A stretch of 64,000 nt of DNA from Pedobacter frigidisoli (GCF_004331675.1 NZ_SJSN01000005.1:1-64000); one strand, 5' to 3'; shown: positions 55,243 through 64,000, counted from the stretch's first letter. Notes: generated by a model not told the origin, from the letters alone. Translations and numbers: made by a program.

Positions 55243-58203
55243 CTATTCCAAAATCAATATCAAACCTTTCCCTTTTTCTACAGGAATCGATTTTCCCTCT
55301 GGATAATTTCCTGCAGTTTGAAACTTATCAATACCTGGAGCCGAGATTTTTACTTTATCTGCGCTTAAGCCCAATTTATTATAGTCAATAGTTAAGTTCA
55401 CTTTTGTATCGCTTTCATCCCAACTGGCCAATGCAATCATTGTTTTGTTTTTCTGTTTGTAAACCGTGGCCAGAACTTTCGGGTTATCCGTTTTAACAGG
55501 ACAGTTATCGCTCCAGTAACCAATCATTTCTGAGCCTTTAATACCGAAATTATCCCAGGCTTTCCAAAGCGGTTTCGGGTCGCTTTTTTCAGACCAACCC
55601 AAACGACTGGTCATGCCGTAAATCATTCCACGCCATGAATTTCCATCATCCTGAAGCATTTCGCCCATTAACCCGAAAGGAATCCCACTTACTTCCGTTA
55701 AAAAGAAATCAGGATTGTTTTTCTCGTAATCGAAATATTCTCCAAACCATAAGCGATTCAGATAAGGAAAATGTTCCAAATACAAAATGGCACTGTTATT
55801 AAATCCATCACTTTTATTGTATTGGTTTGCCGAATGTAAATCGATAATCCCTGGATGATTATTTTGCGTTAAAACTCGCTTAATGCGTTTCATCGTCACC
55901 CTATCGAAAGCCACATCATCGAGGTAAACGCCATCAATGCCAACATTGTTAACCAACCAATTCATGCCCTCTACATAATAGTTGTGCCAGCGATTCATTC
56001 CGCTGTTTATAATTGCCGCATCTTTAATTTCAGGCACAAACCATGCAGCAATGTAATTCGAATCCAAATGCTCTTGCAACCAACTAAAGCCACCGCCCTT
56101 GCCTGGCGAATAAACTTCAGTACCCAAACTACGCAAGGCAGGCCATTCATAAGCATGATTGGAAAGCTCGCGAACCGTATTGTAAATTTTAACCTTTAAT
56201 CCTTTTGAGTGGGCTTCATTAATATAGCTTTTCATTTTTGTCGATTCGATAAAAGGATAATTTATCCATGGATTTATCGGCGTGGCGTGATGAATATTTA
56301 CCAAAGTTGCACCTTTTGCTTTAATAGAATCCAATTCTCCATATTTATGGTAGAAACGATTATCCCACTGAAAATCAGTATTTAATAGATGGAAAGGCGT
56401 TATCAATAAGTTGAAATTGTAGTAAAGAACATCTTCCTCTTTCATGGTTCTGGCGCCCGTAAAGTTATCAGCCAGCATAGAACTGCCTTTTACATTAATC
56501 TGAATGCCGCCCTTATCATCATTCCCCCAGGATTTTGGCAACAATAAAGGCTTCTGCAAATAGAAATTGGTATTAAGCGGACGAACATAATTTTCATCTC
56601 TTAAATTATAATACAAACCAGCGTTTACATTTCCAATCCAAACTGCATCTTGGTTTTTATGCGCAACATCCCATTTCCATTTAACCGTATCTGGCCTCAC
56701 ACCACCTTTTTCACCCAAGCCCATCAAATATTTTGTAGAACCTTTTTCAAATGGGATATGAAAATCGACATTGCTAAAATCAACATCCTTTAGTGCAGTA
56801 ACCTTAACCACATAGTGTACATAACCATCGGATTCTAAAGCACCCTCGATTTCCATTTTAAGGTTTTCAGATGTATTGGTTGTAATCCATTTTACCGTTC
56901 CCACTTCTTTATTGGTTATTTGAAAATTGCTAGAAACAAATTTCTCCTGAGTTTTTGGTGTATTGTAAAAATGGAAATGGATGGGTTCGTATAAAATGTT
57001 ATTAGGTTTTTCAGAGTAACCCGTCATATCCGCATTGAAGAAAGTTTGAATCTGCTTCGGGAAACCATCGGTATTAATTTCGAACTTTCTCCCTAATAAA
57101 GAAATCACATTTCCATCAACCTTTAGCGGCGTGTAAGGCGCAACAATGGTATTTGCCTGTGCCATCGTAGAATTCAACCAGGTTAACCGCGTCTGTTTGT
57201 TCGGTGTTCCGACACCTGCATCAGCTAAAACTTGATTTCCTACCGTTAATTTTACATCAATTACTTTAGATTTTCCGTTGGATTTTACAGTAAACCTTCC
57301 ATTATAAATGCCTGGGGAAGTAGCTTTTGGGATATCAACTGTAATCCACATGGGCTGTACTTTTCCTGCAGCAACATTTACCGTTTCCGTCAATGGCTTG
57401 TTATCGTAACTTATTCCGTTTGTATTTAAGCAGTTAATATATTTGGCAGAAATTGTTTTTCCTGTTGATGATTTTAAATCGCCAAAGGAAACTCTAACAT
57501 CTTTCAAATCCTTTAAAGCATAAACAGCCAATTGAAATGCATAATTCTCCCCCTTACTTGCTGAGCCACTAAACGAATTTGAAACACCTTTCTGAATCCA
57601 ACGATAAGGCAAGTCATTTTGCATTTTAATGGGGAACATTCTATCCTCAGGAAAAACAATGAAAGAATCTGATGGATATTTAGATTTTATTGCTGCAGTT
57701 TCTTTTGCCATAGCGATAACTTCCATTGGGTAAAAAGAGTTAAAAGCATCAATAGATTGAATTTCTGAAACAGTCGTATTAACCGCTACCTGATTTGATT
57801 TACTTACTTTTTTATCATCAGCTTTTAGATAAACGCCTTTTGGATAATTGCTCTTACCCTCATTTTTATAAGGCATGTAATAAACAAAGTATTTCCCTTT
57901 CGTTGGTGCTTCAAAATATACATCGGCACTTTCTCTGCTAAAATTATCCACGCCCAAAACCGAAACATTTTTGCCTGCAGCGTCTTGAATAATTATTTTC
58001 TTCGATTCAGCATGTTCATCTCTTCGTCTCCAATCTATTTTCACGTGAGCAACTTTGCCTGTTCCATTGAACTGAACCATTACTCTGTGGTTCCCAAGTG
58101 AATCAGGATTCCAAGCATTATTTCCGTTAGTATATTTAAGAATTTGAGCACTAACAGATAACTGACAAAGCACCGTGAGGAATAGAAAAAGCCTAAATTT
58201 CAT
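55243..58203 (-). CDS. Secreted DUF6067-like putative glycoside hydrolase
   Basis: A 986-residue exported protein (signal MKFRLFLFLTVLCQLSVSAQ). The N-terminal beta domain (NNAWNPDSLGNHRVMVQFNG) is followed by further sandwich domains. From about residue 640 a TIM-barrel-like region holds ATLVNIHHATPINPWINYPF, KGLKVKIYNTVRELSN, WLVNNVGIDGVYLDDVAFDR and GIIDLHSANQYNKS. The C-terminal beta domain follows. It resembles Bacteroidota proteins annotated DUF6067/glycoside hydrolase domain (related to GH123 N-terminal regions); name from memory. Acidic residues in GVYLDDVAFD are candidate catalytic residues. An AAACAAACGTTTGTTT palindrome lies 65 bases upstream. Confidence 0.65.
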   Translation of the reverse strand: MKFRLFLFLTVLCQLSVSAQILKYTNGNNAWNPDSLGNHRVMVQFNGTGKVAHVKIDWRRRDEHAESKKIIIQDAAGKNVSVLGVDNFSRESADVYFEAPTKGKYFVYYMPYKNEGKSNYPKGVYLKADDKKVSKSNQVAVNTTVSEIQSIDAFNSFYPMEVIAMAKETAAIKSKYPSDSFIVFPEDRMFPIKMQNDLPYRWIQKGVSNSFSGSASKGENYAFQLAVYALKDLKDVRVSFGDLKSSTGKTISAKYINCLNTNGISYDNKPLTETVNVAAGKVQPMWITVDIPKATSPGIYNGRFTVKSNGKSKVIDVKLTVGNQVLADAGVGTPNKQTRLTWLNSTMAQANTIVAPYTPLKVDGNVISLLGRKFEINTDGFPKQIQTFFNADMTGYSEKPNNILYEPIHFHFYNTPKTQEKFVSSNFQITNKEVGTVKWITTNTSENLKMEIEGALESDGYVHYVVKVTALKDVDFSNVDFHIPFEKGSTKYLMGLGEKGGVRPDTVKWKWDVAHKNQDAVWIGNVNAGLYYNLRDENYVRPLNTNFYLQKPLLLPKSWGNDDKGGIQINVKGSSMLADNFTGARTMKEEDVLYYNFNLLITPFHLLNTDFQWDNRFYHKYGELDSIKAKGATLVNIHHATPINPWINYPFIESTKMKSYINEAHSKGLKVKIYNTVRELSNHAYEWPALRSLGTEVYSPGKGGGFSWLQEHLDSNYIAAWFVPEIKDAAIINSGMNRWHNYYVEGMNWLVNNVGIDGVYLDDVAFDRVTMKRIKRVLTQNNHPGIIDLHSANQYNKSDGFNNSAILYLEHFPYLNRLWFGEYFDYEKNNPDFFLTEVSGIPFGLMGEMLQDDGNSWRGMIYGMTSRLGWSEKSDPKPLWKAWDNFGIKGSEMIGYWSDNCPVKTDNPKVLATVYKQKNKTMIALASWDESDTKVNLTIDYNKLGLSADKVKISAPGIDKFQTAGNYPEGKSIPVEKGKGLILILE

Positions 58204-58267
58204 TTCGAATTTGTTTTAGGCTAATTTATAGATACCTAGTGGAAATACCGCTATTTAATGAAAAATG

Positions 58268-58283
58268 AAACAAACGTTTGTTT
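58268..58283. promoter_or_regulatory. AAACAAACGTTTGTTT palindrome, candidate LacI-family operator
   Basis: A perfect 16-bp palindrome 65 bases upstream of the DUF6067-like gene. It contains the same CAAACGTTTG core as the two sites before the SusC operon at 19 kb. Confidence 0.55.
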
Positions 58284-58397
58284 AGCTTCATCGTTAAGAT
58301 TATCAATTGCAGGTAAAACAAATCAGCCATGAATGAACCAAGAGGATCTGCCAATTTTGATTTTCTCAAACAGCATAATTGCTTTTAATGTAGCAAT

Positions 58398-58428
58398 AAA
58401 AAAGGCTCCACATAAAAATGCAGAGCCT
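58398..58428 (-). terminator. Rho-independent terminator of the DUF4965-type gene
   Basis: On the minus strand AGGCTC(T)GCAT pairs with ATGT(G)GAGCCT and is followed by six T, 30 bases after the stop. Confidence 0.85.
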
Positions 58429-58457
58429 GAAATTGTTAATTTATTTGGTTGAAATTT

Positions 58458-60932
58458 TTATTTGCCTTGAAGCTTATCGGCGAACATTTTCATATAAAAA
58501 CCACCTACAACACTACGGGCTTTAAAGTTATCGCGAATACCAGTATTTGAATCATAAAAATCGTTCAATGGCACTCTTGATTCCGTTTCGATTGCATGTT
58601 TATAAACCGGGTGAACCAAAGCCTCAAAATCCTTACGCGTTGGTGCGAAAGTAGCTGTCCACAAAATCCAATCGTTCTTGGTGTAAGCTTTTCTACTATC
58701 TAATGGAATACCGTATCTATTCTGCTTAGTTAAATAATATTTAGTTTCGGTATCATAGATTTTTTGAGGAAACAAGTTCAATCCCAATACCTTGTCCCAA
58801 ACCAAATTATATTTTTGACTCCAAGTATTTTTATCATCAAAAGTTAATGCGTAATGATCACCAGCATCGGCCATATCAATCCATTTTGGCACCATACTTT
58901 CTGCAATTGCTCTATATTTATTGGCTGTTTCGGAGTACCCAAGCGTTTGTGCCATCTGTGCATAACAGGCAATACCAACAATAGCTTTTACCGATAAGTT
59001 TGCGTTTCTAGCCAAGTGACCAGCAAAATCATCCGTACACAATTGCGTTTTTGGATCCAATCCCTCTTTGGTTAAATAATCAGCCCAAGTGGTTAAAGTT
59101 TTCCAGTGCAGTTTAGCGTAGTTTGCATTTCCTTGTGCTTTAGCGATTGCTGCTGTTAGGATAATCATGTTTCCCGATTCTTCCACTGGCATTGGCTCGC
59201 CGTAAGTTTGACCATTCGCCAAAGGATAAGTACCTAAATCATGAGCAGCCCAAGGGTGAGGATATTTTCCGCTTTCACTGAAATAGAAAATACCATTCAA
59301 CATCCCTTGTAATAAAGATGGATTGTAAATTAAATATAACGGCGCCGATGGATAGGTTACATCAACCGTATTAATGAAACCACCACTATTATTTTCTTTA
59401 GATAACCATAAGATTTCTCCCTCAGGACTTTTAACCAATGTGTGCGCTGCGATACTTTGGCGATAACCCAAAATGCAAAGTTCTGCGTATTCTTTTCCGC
59501 CAGATTTTAATGCATCGGCATAAACTGAATTATTGAACGTATTACATTTCTGCATTACTGCAGTATATTGTGTAGCGGCATCTGTTAATTGTCCCTCAAT
59601 AGTTTCCTTACCAGAAGTGTTCCACCAAGGTCTTAAATTCTTTGTAAAATATTGAACGGAGTAGATTTCATCGTAACCTAATTCAACAAATTTTTCCATT
59701 GGCGATTTACCAACAGCACCAAAAGGGATAATGGTATTTAATGAAAGTGCTTTCCCTTGCTTAGCAGTTGATGCAGAATTACCTTTTCTAAAAGCATCAG
59801 CAGCATCTTTTTCTGTGGTTACAAACTGAATCGTATTGCTTGTTTTCGGTGCTGCAACATAAAAATATCCCCAATCAATACGCATATCGTCACTAGCCTT
59901 TTTCAAAATTGGTTGTTCTACTGTTCCAGTTTTTAGAATAGATAGTTTAGCTGTAGCATATTTGGTTGCTGTAACTTCTTGTGATGGACGATAAACAGCA
60001 ATATTAGATGATGCGCTTAAGTAAGCCTTAACCTGATGGGTTTTGTTATCATTAGCTTTTACCTGATAAGTGATGTAAGATACTGGTCTGGCGAACAAAC
60101 CAAGATCGTTCATTAAAAGCGGCGACGTAAATGTTAATTTTAGATCGATTTTACCACACGTAAAGTTATAAATGGTTTGCGTTGCCGTTACATCTACACT
60201 CTTTTGCTTAGCAACTTGTACTTTTTGTGCGTTGTCTTTTTCCTTGTCGACCAATCCGAAATCGAGATATCGACCACCGGCAGTGTTTAACAAGTGGATG
60301 GCAATAACGTTTTCGCCTGACTTTAAAGCACTTTTATCGCTACTACTTAAGGCAATGTACTGGAAACCACTTGTCCAGCCTTCCTTCGAGTAAACTTTCT
60401 TACCATTTAAGAAAACCTCGATATTATCATCGTGATTAATCTTTAAGAAAAGTTCATTTATTGACGCTGGATTGGCAACCGTAAAGTTTCTTCGTACCCA
60501 AATATCATGAGATTTCCATAATGTTTTAACGTTTTTTTCATCATCACCAATTGGTGCAGAACCAGTTTTCCAATTGCTGCCCGAATAACTAAATGCGTTC
60601 CAATCTCCCTGCGGTTGGTTTTCGGTATATTTTACCTCATATCCTTTTTCATCCGAAGTAGATAATACAGTTTTATAGCTAGGCGTTTCTTTTCCTAAGA
60701 AGCGATAAATATTTCCATCGACATTGATTAACCCTAATAAAGATTGATCAGCACCGGTCCAATGGGTTGTTGACGACTCGTTTAACTTATCTGTATTAGA
60801 CCAAATACTGAAATAAGTGTTATGCGTAATTAACGGATAAGACGGCGCCTTTCGTTCTTGCGCCTGTAGTAAACTGCTAATTAAAAGGCAGCTCACCATG
60901 CTCAATAATTTAATGGTTTTGAATTTGTTCAT
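58458..60932 (-). CDS. Secreted glutaminase-family protein (DUF4964/5127/4965/1793 type)
   Basis: An 824-residue exported protein (signal MNKFKTIKLLSMVSCLLISS...AQ). Order: N-terminal segment APSYPLITHNTYFSIWSNTD; an inserted galactose-binding-like sandwich at about 110-225 (IWVRRNFTV...NDDNIEVFLNG-like); a DUF5127-like domain; then an (alpha/alpha) barrel with FWxD-poor but conserved GGFINTVDVTYPSAPLYLIY, YPHPWAAHDLGTYPLANGQT and MPVEESGNMIILTAAIA. Named after fungal glutaminase A, but in Bacteroidota it usually sits in glycan loci, so a glycosidase activity is equally possible. Its own terminator follows. Confidence 0.75.
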   Translation of the reverse strand: MNKFKTIKLLSMVSCLLISSLLQAQERKAPSYPLITHNTYFSIWSNTDKLNESSTTHWTGADQSLLGLINVDGNIYRFLGKETPSYKTVLSTSDEKGYEVKYTENQPQGDWNAFSYSGSNWKTGSAPIGDDEKNVKTLWKSHDIWVRRNFTVANPASINELFLKINHDDNIEVFLNGKKVYSKEGWTSGFQYIALSSSDKSALKSGENVIAIHLLNTAGGRYLDFGLVDKEKDNAQKVQVAKQKSVDVTATQTIYNFTCGKIDLKLTFTSPLLMNDLGLFARPVSYITYQVKANDNKTHQVKAYLSASSNIAVYRPSQEVTATKYATAKLSILKTGTVEQPILKKASDDMRIDWGYFYVAAPKTSNTIQFVTTEKDAADAFRKGNSASTAKQGKALSLNTIIPFGAVGKSPMEKFVELGYDEIYSVQYFTKNLRPWWNTSGKETIEGQLTDAATQYTAVMQKCNTFNNSVYADALKSGGKEYAELCILGYRQSIAAHTLVKSPEGEILWLSKENNSGGFINTVDVTYPSAPLYLIYNPSLLQGMLNGIFYFSESGKYPHPWAAHDLGTYPLANGQTYGEPMPVEESGNMIILTAAIAKAQGNANYAKLHWKTLTTWADYLTKEGLDPKTQLCTDDFAGHLARNANLSVKAIVGIACYAQMAQTLGYSETANKYRAIAESMVPKWIDMADAGDHYALTFDDKNTWSQKYNLVWDKVLGLNLFPQKIYDTETKYYLTKQNRYGIPLDSRKAYTKNDWILWTATFAPTRKDFEALVHPVYKHAIETESRVPLNDFYDSNTGIRDNFKARSVVGGFYMKMFADKLQGK

Positions 60933-60984
60933 AATTTGTGTGTATGAGTTTTATATGTGTGTTTCGGTTAGAAAAAACTTGGTT

Positions 60985-60992
60985 AAACGTTT
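60985..60992. promoter_or_regulatory. TAAACGTTTTA, weak LacI-operator-like site
   Basis: An 8-bp AAACGTTT palindrome (context GTTAAACGTTTTACT) about 52 bases upstream of the DUF4965-type start, similar in position to the perfect site at 58268. Weak on its own. Confidence 0.3.
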
Positions 60993-61084
60993 TACTAAAG
61001 TATAAAATATTTATTTATTAATTGCCTAAATTTACCATATTCCTGAACTAGATAGCCAGAGAAAAATAAGTAGTTACTCGTATT

Positions 61085-61755
61085 ATCGAGTAGGAAGATA
61101 GGGATTAGTTCCCTATCTGTCCTCTCACACCACTGTACGTACCGTTCGGTATACAGCGGTTTGTTGAAACAGTATCTCTTGTCAACTGATGATATTCACC
61201 TATTGCCAGGCATTGTGCCCATTGGTTGCACGGCTCGGCTCAGCTCCTCTTATATTTTACTCTCGGATTCCGTCCTACCCTCATATAAGCAGTTCTCTAA
61301 TGTGGTTCCGCTGTAAACGCTCTACCATAAACTTCCTGTTTCCTTTGCCATTTCAACATTTGGTCCTTCCTGCACCCTAAATGCAGTACTATTACCGCTG
61401 CTGACTTCTGAGTGAGCCATTGAACGTCCCCGCCAAATGTTTCCTCTCCTGTAATCGCGCTTACACTCGACAGAACTCATTCAGATCTCCCGGGGTAAGA
61501 CAATTTACTTCCTATGGATGTGGCCTCTGTATATACGTAATAGTCCCCGTGCAGTATTGGGCTTCTGTCTGTTGGGCAACATCACCCGGACTAAATCCGC
61601 CTCATATACAGTTTCTGTTCGTAAGCCCCCATATTTGCCGCAGACTTCTTTCAGATTCGCAGTCACCCACGACACCCTTGTCTCTAGCTAACACTTCCCA
61701 CTGCTAAGCGTGTTCGGGACTCTAACCCTATAGTCGATTGCCATGCCCGGCGCAC
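61085..61755 (-). mobile_element. ORF-less group IIC intron, 671 bases
   Basis: Minus strand. The 5' end is GTGCGCCGGGCATG at 61755. Domain I-III landmarks run to about 61380, ending in CAGAAGTCAGCAGCGGTAAT. Then come about 220 bases without any reverse-transcriptase motif. Domain V is at about 61128-61161 (AACCGCTGTATACCGAACGG then TACGTACAGTGG, with the CGC triad of class C), domain VI is a GATAGGGA/TCCCTATC hairpin with ACTAA loop, and the 3' end is CCTACTCGAT at 61085. The overall pattern matches Oceanobacillus-type group IIC introns. It begins two bases after the terminator T-run of the PKD lipoprotein gene, the insertion rule of this class. Confidence 0.88.
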
Positions 61756-61757
61756 CC

Positions 61758-61792
61758 AAAAAAAATACATGAAGCTTTTACTCTTCATGTAT
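61758..61792 (-). terminator. Rho-independent terminator of the lipoprotein operon
   Basis: On the minus strand ATACATGAAG and CTTCATGTAT form a perfect 10-bp stem with loop AGTAAAAG and an eight-base T-run, 32 bases after the stop. The group IIC intron starts right after it. Confidence 0.92.
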
Positions 61793-61823
61793 CTCTCAAA
61801 TTGTGTGCAAAACCAAGCGCTAA

Positions 61824-62669
61824 CTATGGTTGTTTTTTATTGATGGTCCATTCAGACAATTGGAAAACTGTTGCAGATCTAGTTTGCTTAATATAAAGCC
61901 TGTAAAACTTGTAAGCTACATAATTATCGAAATGGAATAATTTAGTTTGGTTTCTACTTGTTCCAGTATTTGTATTTTCCCACGGGCTAACACTAACTGT
62001 ATGCAGATCTCGGTATTGTATACCATCGGTAGAACCTTGTAGTATCCATAACTTCGGGTCGCGGTCGGCGGCATCATTACCAGAGGTTAAGGTATAAGCA
62101 CCCACCACTTGAGGCGTTTTGAGCTCAAATGTACATCGTTGCGTTCCATCAAAGCCAGCCTGTAAAAATTTCGATTTCGTATCGCCATCTACCAATTTTT
62201 TAGAACCCTCTGCACTATCTGCACCAGGCCCAGCCTCTAAATTTACAGAGAAAATTCCACCTACAGTTTGCATGTAGTTTTCGCCACAAATTGAATAGTT
62301 TATTGTTGGATCAACTACAGTAATATTTATCTCCTGGCTAGCAGAATATCCTTGACCATTTCTTGCAGTTAATACTACATGATATTTACCTGGAAACCTG
62401 TAAACATGTTTAGGTGAAATTTCTACTGAAGTGCTATCATCTCCAAATTGCCACAGTAAAGACTTGTAATTTTGCACATTTGCTGTGAATTGGACTTCAA
62501 GAAACTTTGTTGGATCTGGTAATTTAGTCTCAAATACTACTATTGGCTTAGGCTCTTCAACTTCTTGCACAACCTCTACCGGTTCATCTTTTTTACATTT
62601 TACCGTTAGTACCACGATAAGTAACAAAAGAGATAATACCCCGAATAATCTTTTCATATTATTTTTCAT
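61824..62669 (-). CDS. PKD and F5/8-type C domain surface lipoprotein
   Basis: A 281-residue lipoprotein. Signal KRLFGVLSLLLLIVVLTVKC is followed by KKDEPVEVVQEVEE, an acidic stretch like the Bacteroidota surface-export signal. A PKD domain lies at about 48-118 (YKSLLWQFGDDSTSVEISPK, HVYRFPGKYHVVLTARNGQG). A discoidin (F5/8 type C) carbohydrate-binding-like domain runs from about 135 to the end (KKLVDGDTKSKFL, YTLTSGNDAADRDPKLWILQ, YKFYRLYIKQTRS). It lies 13 bases after the DUF1735/PA14 gene, so they form an operon. A glycan-binding role is inferred. The start could be the ATG at 62669 or 62657. Confidence 0.85.
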   Translation of the reverse strand: MKNNMKRLFGVLSLLLLIVVLTVKCKKDEPVEVVQEVEEPKPIVVFETKLPDPTKFLEVQFTANVQNYKSLLWQFGDDSTSVEISPKHVYRFPGKYHVVLTARNGQGYSASQEINITVVDPTINYSICGENYMQTVGGIFSVNLEAGPGADSAEGSKKLVDGDTKSKFLQAGFDGTQRCTFELKTPQVVGAYTLTSGNDAADRDPKLWILQGSTDGIQYRDLHTVSVSPWENTNTGTSRNQTKLFHFDNYVAYKFYRLYIKQTRSATVFQLSEWTINKKQP

Positions 62670-62682
62670 ATCTACTTATTAT

Positions 62683-64000
62683 TTATGGAGTTGGAAATAA
62701 TTGTTGCTTTGGTATTACCCTTTTGCTTAAAACATTTGGAACTTCAATTTCCAAATAAGCTTGTTGTCCACCTACATTTTCACGGTGATGAGCTTCTATT
62801 GTATAACGTTTGCCACGCTCTAAAACTATTGTACCTTTTCTGAAATCCTTATCCCAAGTTGTATTGTAATCATTCACCAGCGCTACACCGTTTACATATA
62901 ACCTCGAGCCATCATCCCAACGGGTTTGATAGAAAGTATAAGTTCCACGTACTGGAGCTAAAAATTCGCCCTTCCATCTACTTGCATAATTATCTCTACT
63001 CAAAGAAACTCCTGCAGAGTTTTTAACATTGTCTGGCCATCCATCCCCACCAAAATTAATCGTTTCATCTACTCTGGTTACAAATGGCGCACGTCCATCA
63101 TCTGGATCTAATTGAGTATTAGTATAATATTTTGCTGTTAAACCTGTACCATTACCAATAATATAAGAGTTGTTGTCTAGGTTAACATTAGGATCAACAA
63201 CTACGATTACCTTACCCTTTGTTGGATGGATAACATGGTTGGTTGCATCGCTGATACTGAAAGCGAAAGCAAATTTCTTATTGGCTATAATATTTGCATC
63301 GAAAACTGGCCATGGAATGGTAAGTCTAACGGTTGCACTTGATGCACCTGTTGCAAACCTCACTAAAGTATCTATGCCATAATCTTTGGCAGCCAAGTGA
63401 ATAGCATTTGCGGGAAGCGTACCCTTGGATACTAGGGTTGCAATGGTATCTACGTTTTCCTTAATCTTGATATTGAATGCAGTAGATGGCGCATTTTCCA
63501 AGCTTACAATTAACGGAATAGTCACCCCTTCTGGGCCAACAATATAATTTCCACCAAACACCACATTATAAGTCCCACCACCTTGGAAAGTCAAATAATG
63601 AATATCTGTAGTCTTAAGTATCTCAGCTGTGTTGATAATTACCAAAATGGATGATTTGCCAGCTGCAATCTTATTGCCTTTTCCAGGAGCGGATAACTTT
63701 AATGCAAATGCTACTTTTTTACCAAAGTTACGTTCCAATACCGATCGACGAACGATTGCTATTCCTTCTGAATTATCTGTACCATACGCCACATTAATTA
63801 CATTTGGATATTCTACGCCTGTTGATGGCATTAAAATGGTATTTGTTAAGGTTCCGTTATTAATCAACTGCGTTACAGTATCGTTATTTAAGGTTAAACC
63901 TACCTGAAATGCTTCCTCGGCCATTCCGTTTAGAGAAATTTTAAATGGAACCCTTACAAACTGATTGTCGATAGTAACATTACCAACAACAATTCCCTCA
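62683..64000 (-). CDS. DUF1735-PA14 surface protein, N-terminus beyond window
   Basis: Open without a stop to the right edge, so the true start lies beyond 64000; an internal ATG at 63924 is not the start, because the DUF1735 strand pattern continues upstream of it (VRVPFKISLNGMAEEAFQVG). Two DUF1735-type beta-sandwich repeats (ending near VIINTAEI and VIVVVDPNV) precede a PA14 domain of about 140 residues (GTGLTAKYYTNTQLDPDDGR, TFYQTRWDDGSRLYVNGVAL, GKRYTIEAHHRENVG). PA14 domains bind carbohydrate. Usually such proteins flank SusC/SusD genes, which may lie to the right. Confidence 0.82.
   Translation of the reverse strand, partial: EGIVVGNVTIDNQFVRVPFKISLNGMAEEAFQVGLTLNNDTVTQLINNGTLTNTILMPSTGVEYPNVINVAYGTDNSEGIAIVRRSVLERNFGKKVAFALKLSAPGKGNKIAAGKSSILVIINTAEILKTTDIHYLTFQGGGTYNVVFGGNYIVGPEGVTIPLIVSLENAPSTAFNIKIKENVDTIATLVSKGTLPANAIHLAAKDYGIDTLVRFATGASSATVRLTIPWPVFDANIIANKKFAFAFSISDATNHVIHPTKGKVIVVVDPNVNLDNNSYIIGNGTGLTAKYYTNTQLDPDDGRAPFVTRVDETINFGGDGWPDNVKNSAGVSLSRDNYASRWKGEFLAPVRGTYTFYQTRWDDGSRLYVNGVALVNDYNTTWDKDFRKGTIVLERGKRYTIEAHHRENVGGQQAYLEIEVPNVLSKRVIPKQQLFPTP

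Noticed and set aside
61165-61380. Truncated reverse transcriptase in the intron
   Set aside because: The reading frame has in-frame stops and none of the reverse-transcriptase or maturase motifs; the short peptide MLKWQRKQEVYGRAF is not diagnostic.
61420-61707. Open frames within the intron copies on the plus strand (also 1-225)
   Set aside because: They run against the strand of the group II intron, overlap its structured domain I, and show no protein-like features.

Overview
The window is chromosomal DNA from a low-GC member of the Bacteroidota, most likely a Pedobacter-like Sphingobacteriaceae. Support comes from four SusC/SusD-type systems or their remnants, lipoproteins with SC-K-K lipoboxes, an ECF sigma/FecR pair, tandem DUF2723 membrane proteins, a promoter of the Bacteroidota TTG-N20-TAnnTTTG type, no obvious Shine-Dalgarno sequences, and abundant short palindromic intergenic repeats. 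The assignment is from protein character only; no search was run.

Left part (1-12.2 kb): the 5' part of a group IIC intron, rplY and prs, tRNA-Gln(TTG), two tandem about 1,010-residue DUF2723/TMEM260-like membrane proteins, accA, and a secreted S10 carboxypeptidase-like protein. From 12.2 to 26.5 kb there are two Sus-type uptake systems read leftward. One is susC-susD-FAS1-DUF5007-like-small secreted protein, with two CAAACGTTTG palindromes upstream. The other is sigma-FecR-SusC(with STN domain)-SusD.

From 26.7 to 44.3 kb lies a starch/maltodextrin locus: LacI regulator, SusC, SusD, SusE, a SusA-like GH13, beta-phosphoglucomutase, a GH65 maltose phosphorylase, a second GH13, an MFS sugar transporter and a third, lipoprotein GH13. 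Inferred flow: SusCDE binds and imports malto-oligosaccharides, periplasmic or surface GH13 enzymes shorten them, the MFS protein brings maltose into the cytoplasm, GH65 phosphorolyses it to glucose and beta-glucose-1-phosphate, and PgmB makes glucose-6-phosphate. Two very strong GGGAACGTTCCC palindromes lie between lacI and susC, and a third lies inside the susA-like gene.

From 44.5 to 55.2 kb are mostly housekeeping and stress genes: a stand-alone receiver protein, a small DUF6717-like protein, dinB, dnaK (with a decayed tandem copy of its own 3' end and a sigma-54-like site upstream), a DUF1304 membrane protein, an L,D-transpeptidase-like protein, a methyltransferase, and a GMC dehydrogenase with its gluconate-2-dehydrogenase-subunit-3-type partner. 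From 55.2 to 64 kb come two large secreted glycan-associated proteins (DUF6067-like and DUF4965/glutaminase-like), a second group IIC intron with no reverse-transcriptase gene, and two surface lipoproteins (PKD plus F5/8-C; DUF1735 plus PA14), the last running off the right edge.

The most notable non-gene structures are the two related introns, both inserted immediately after a Rho-independent terminator; the 46-bp perfect palindrome at the susC promoter region; and several families of dispersed palindromic repeats, one of which has been read into apparent N-terminal extensions of two genes.
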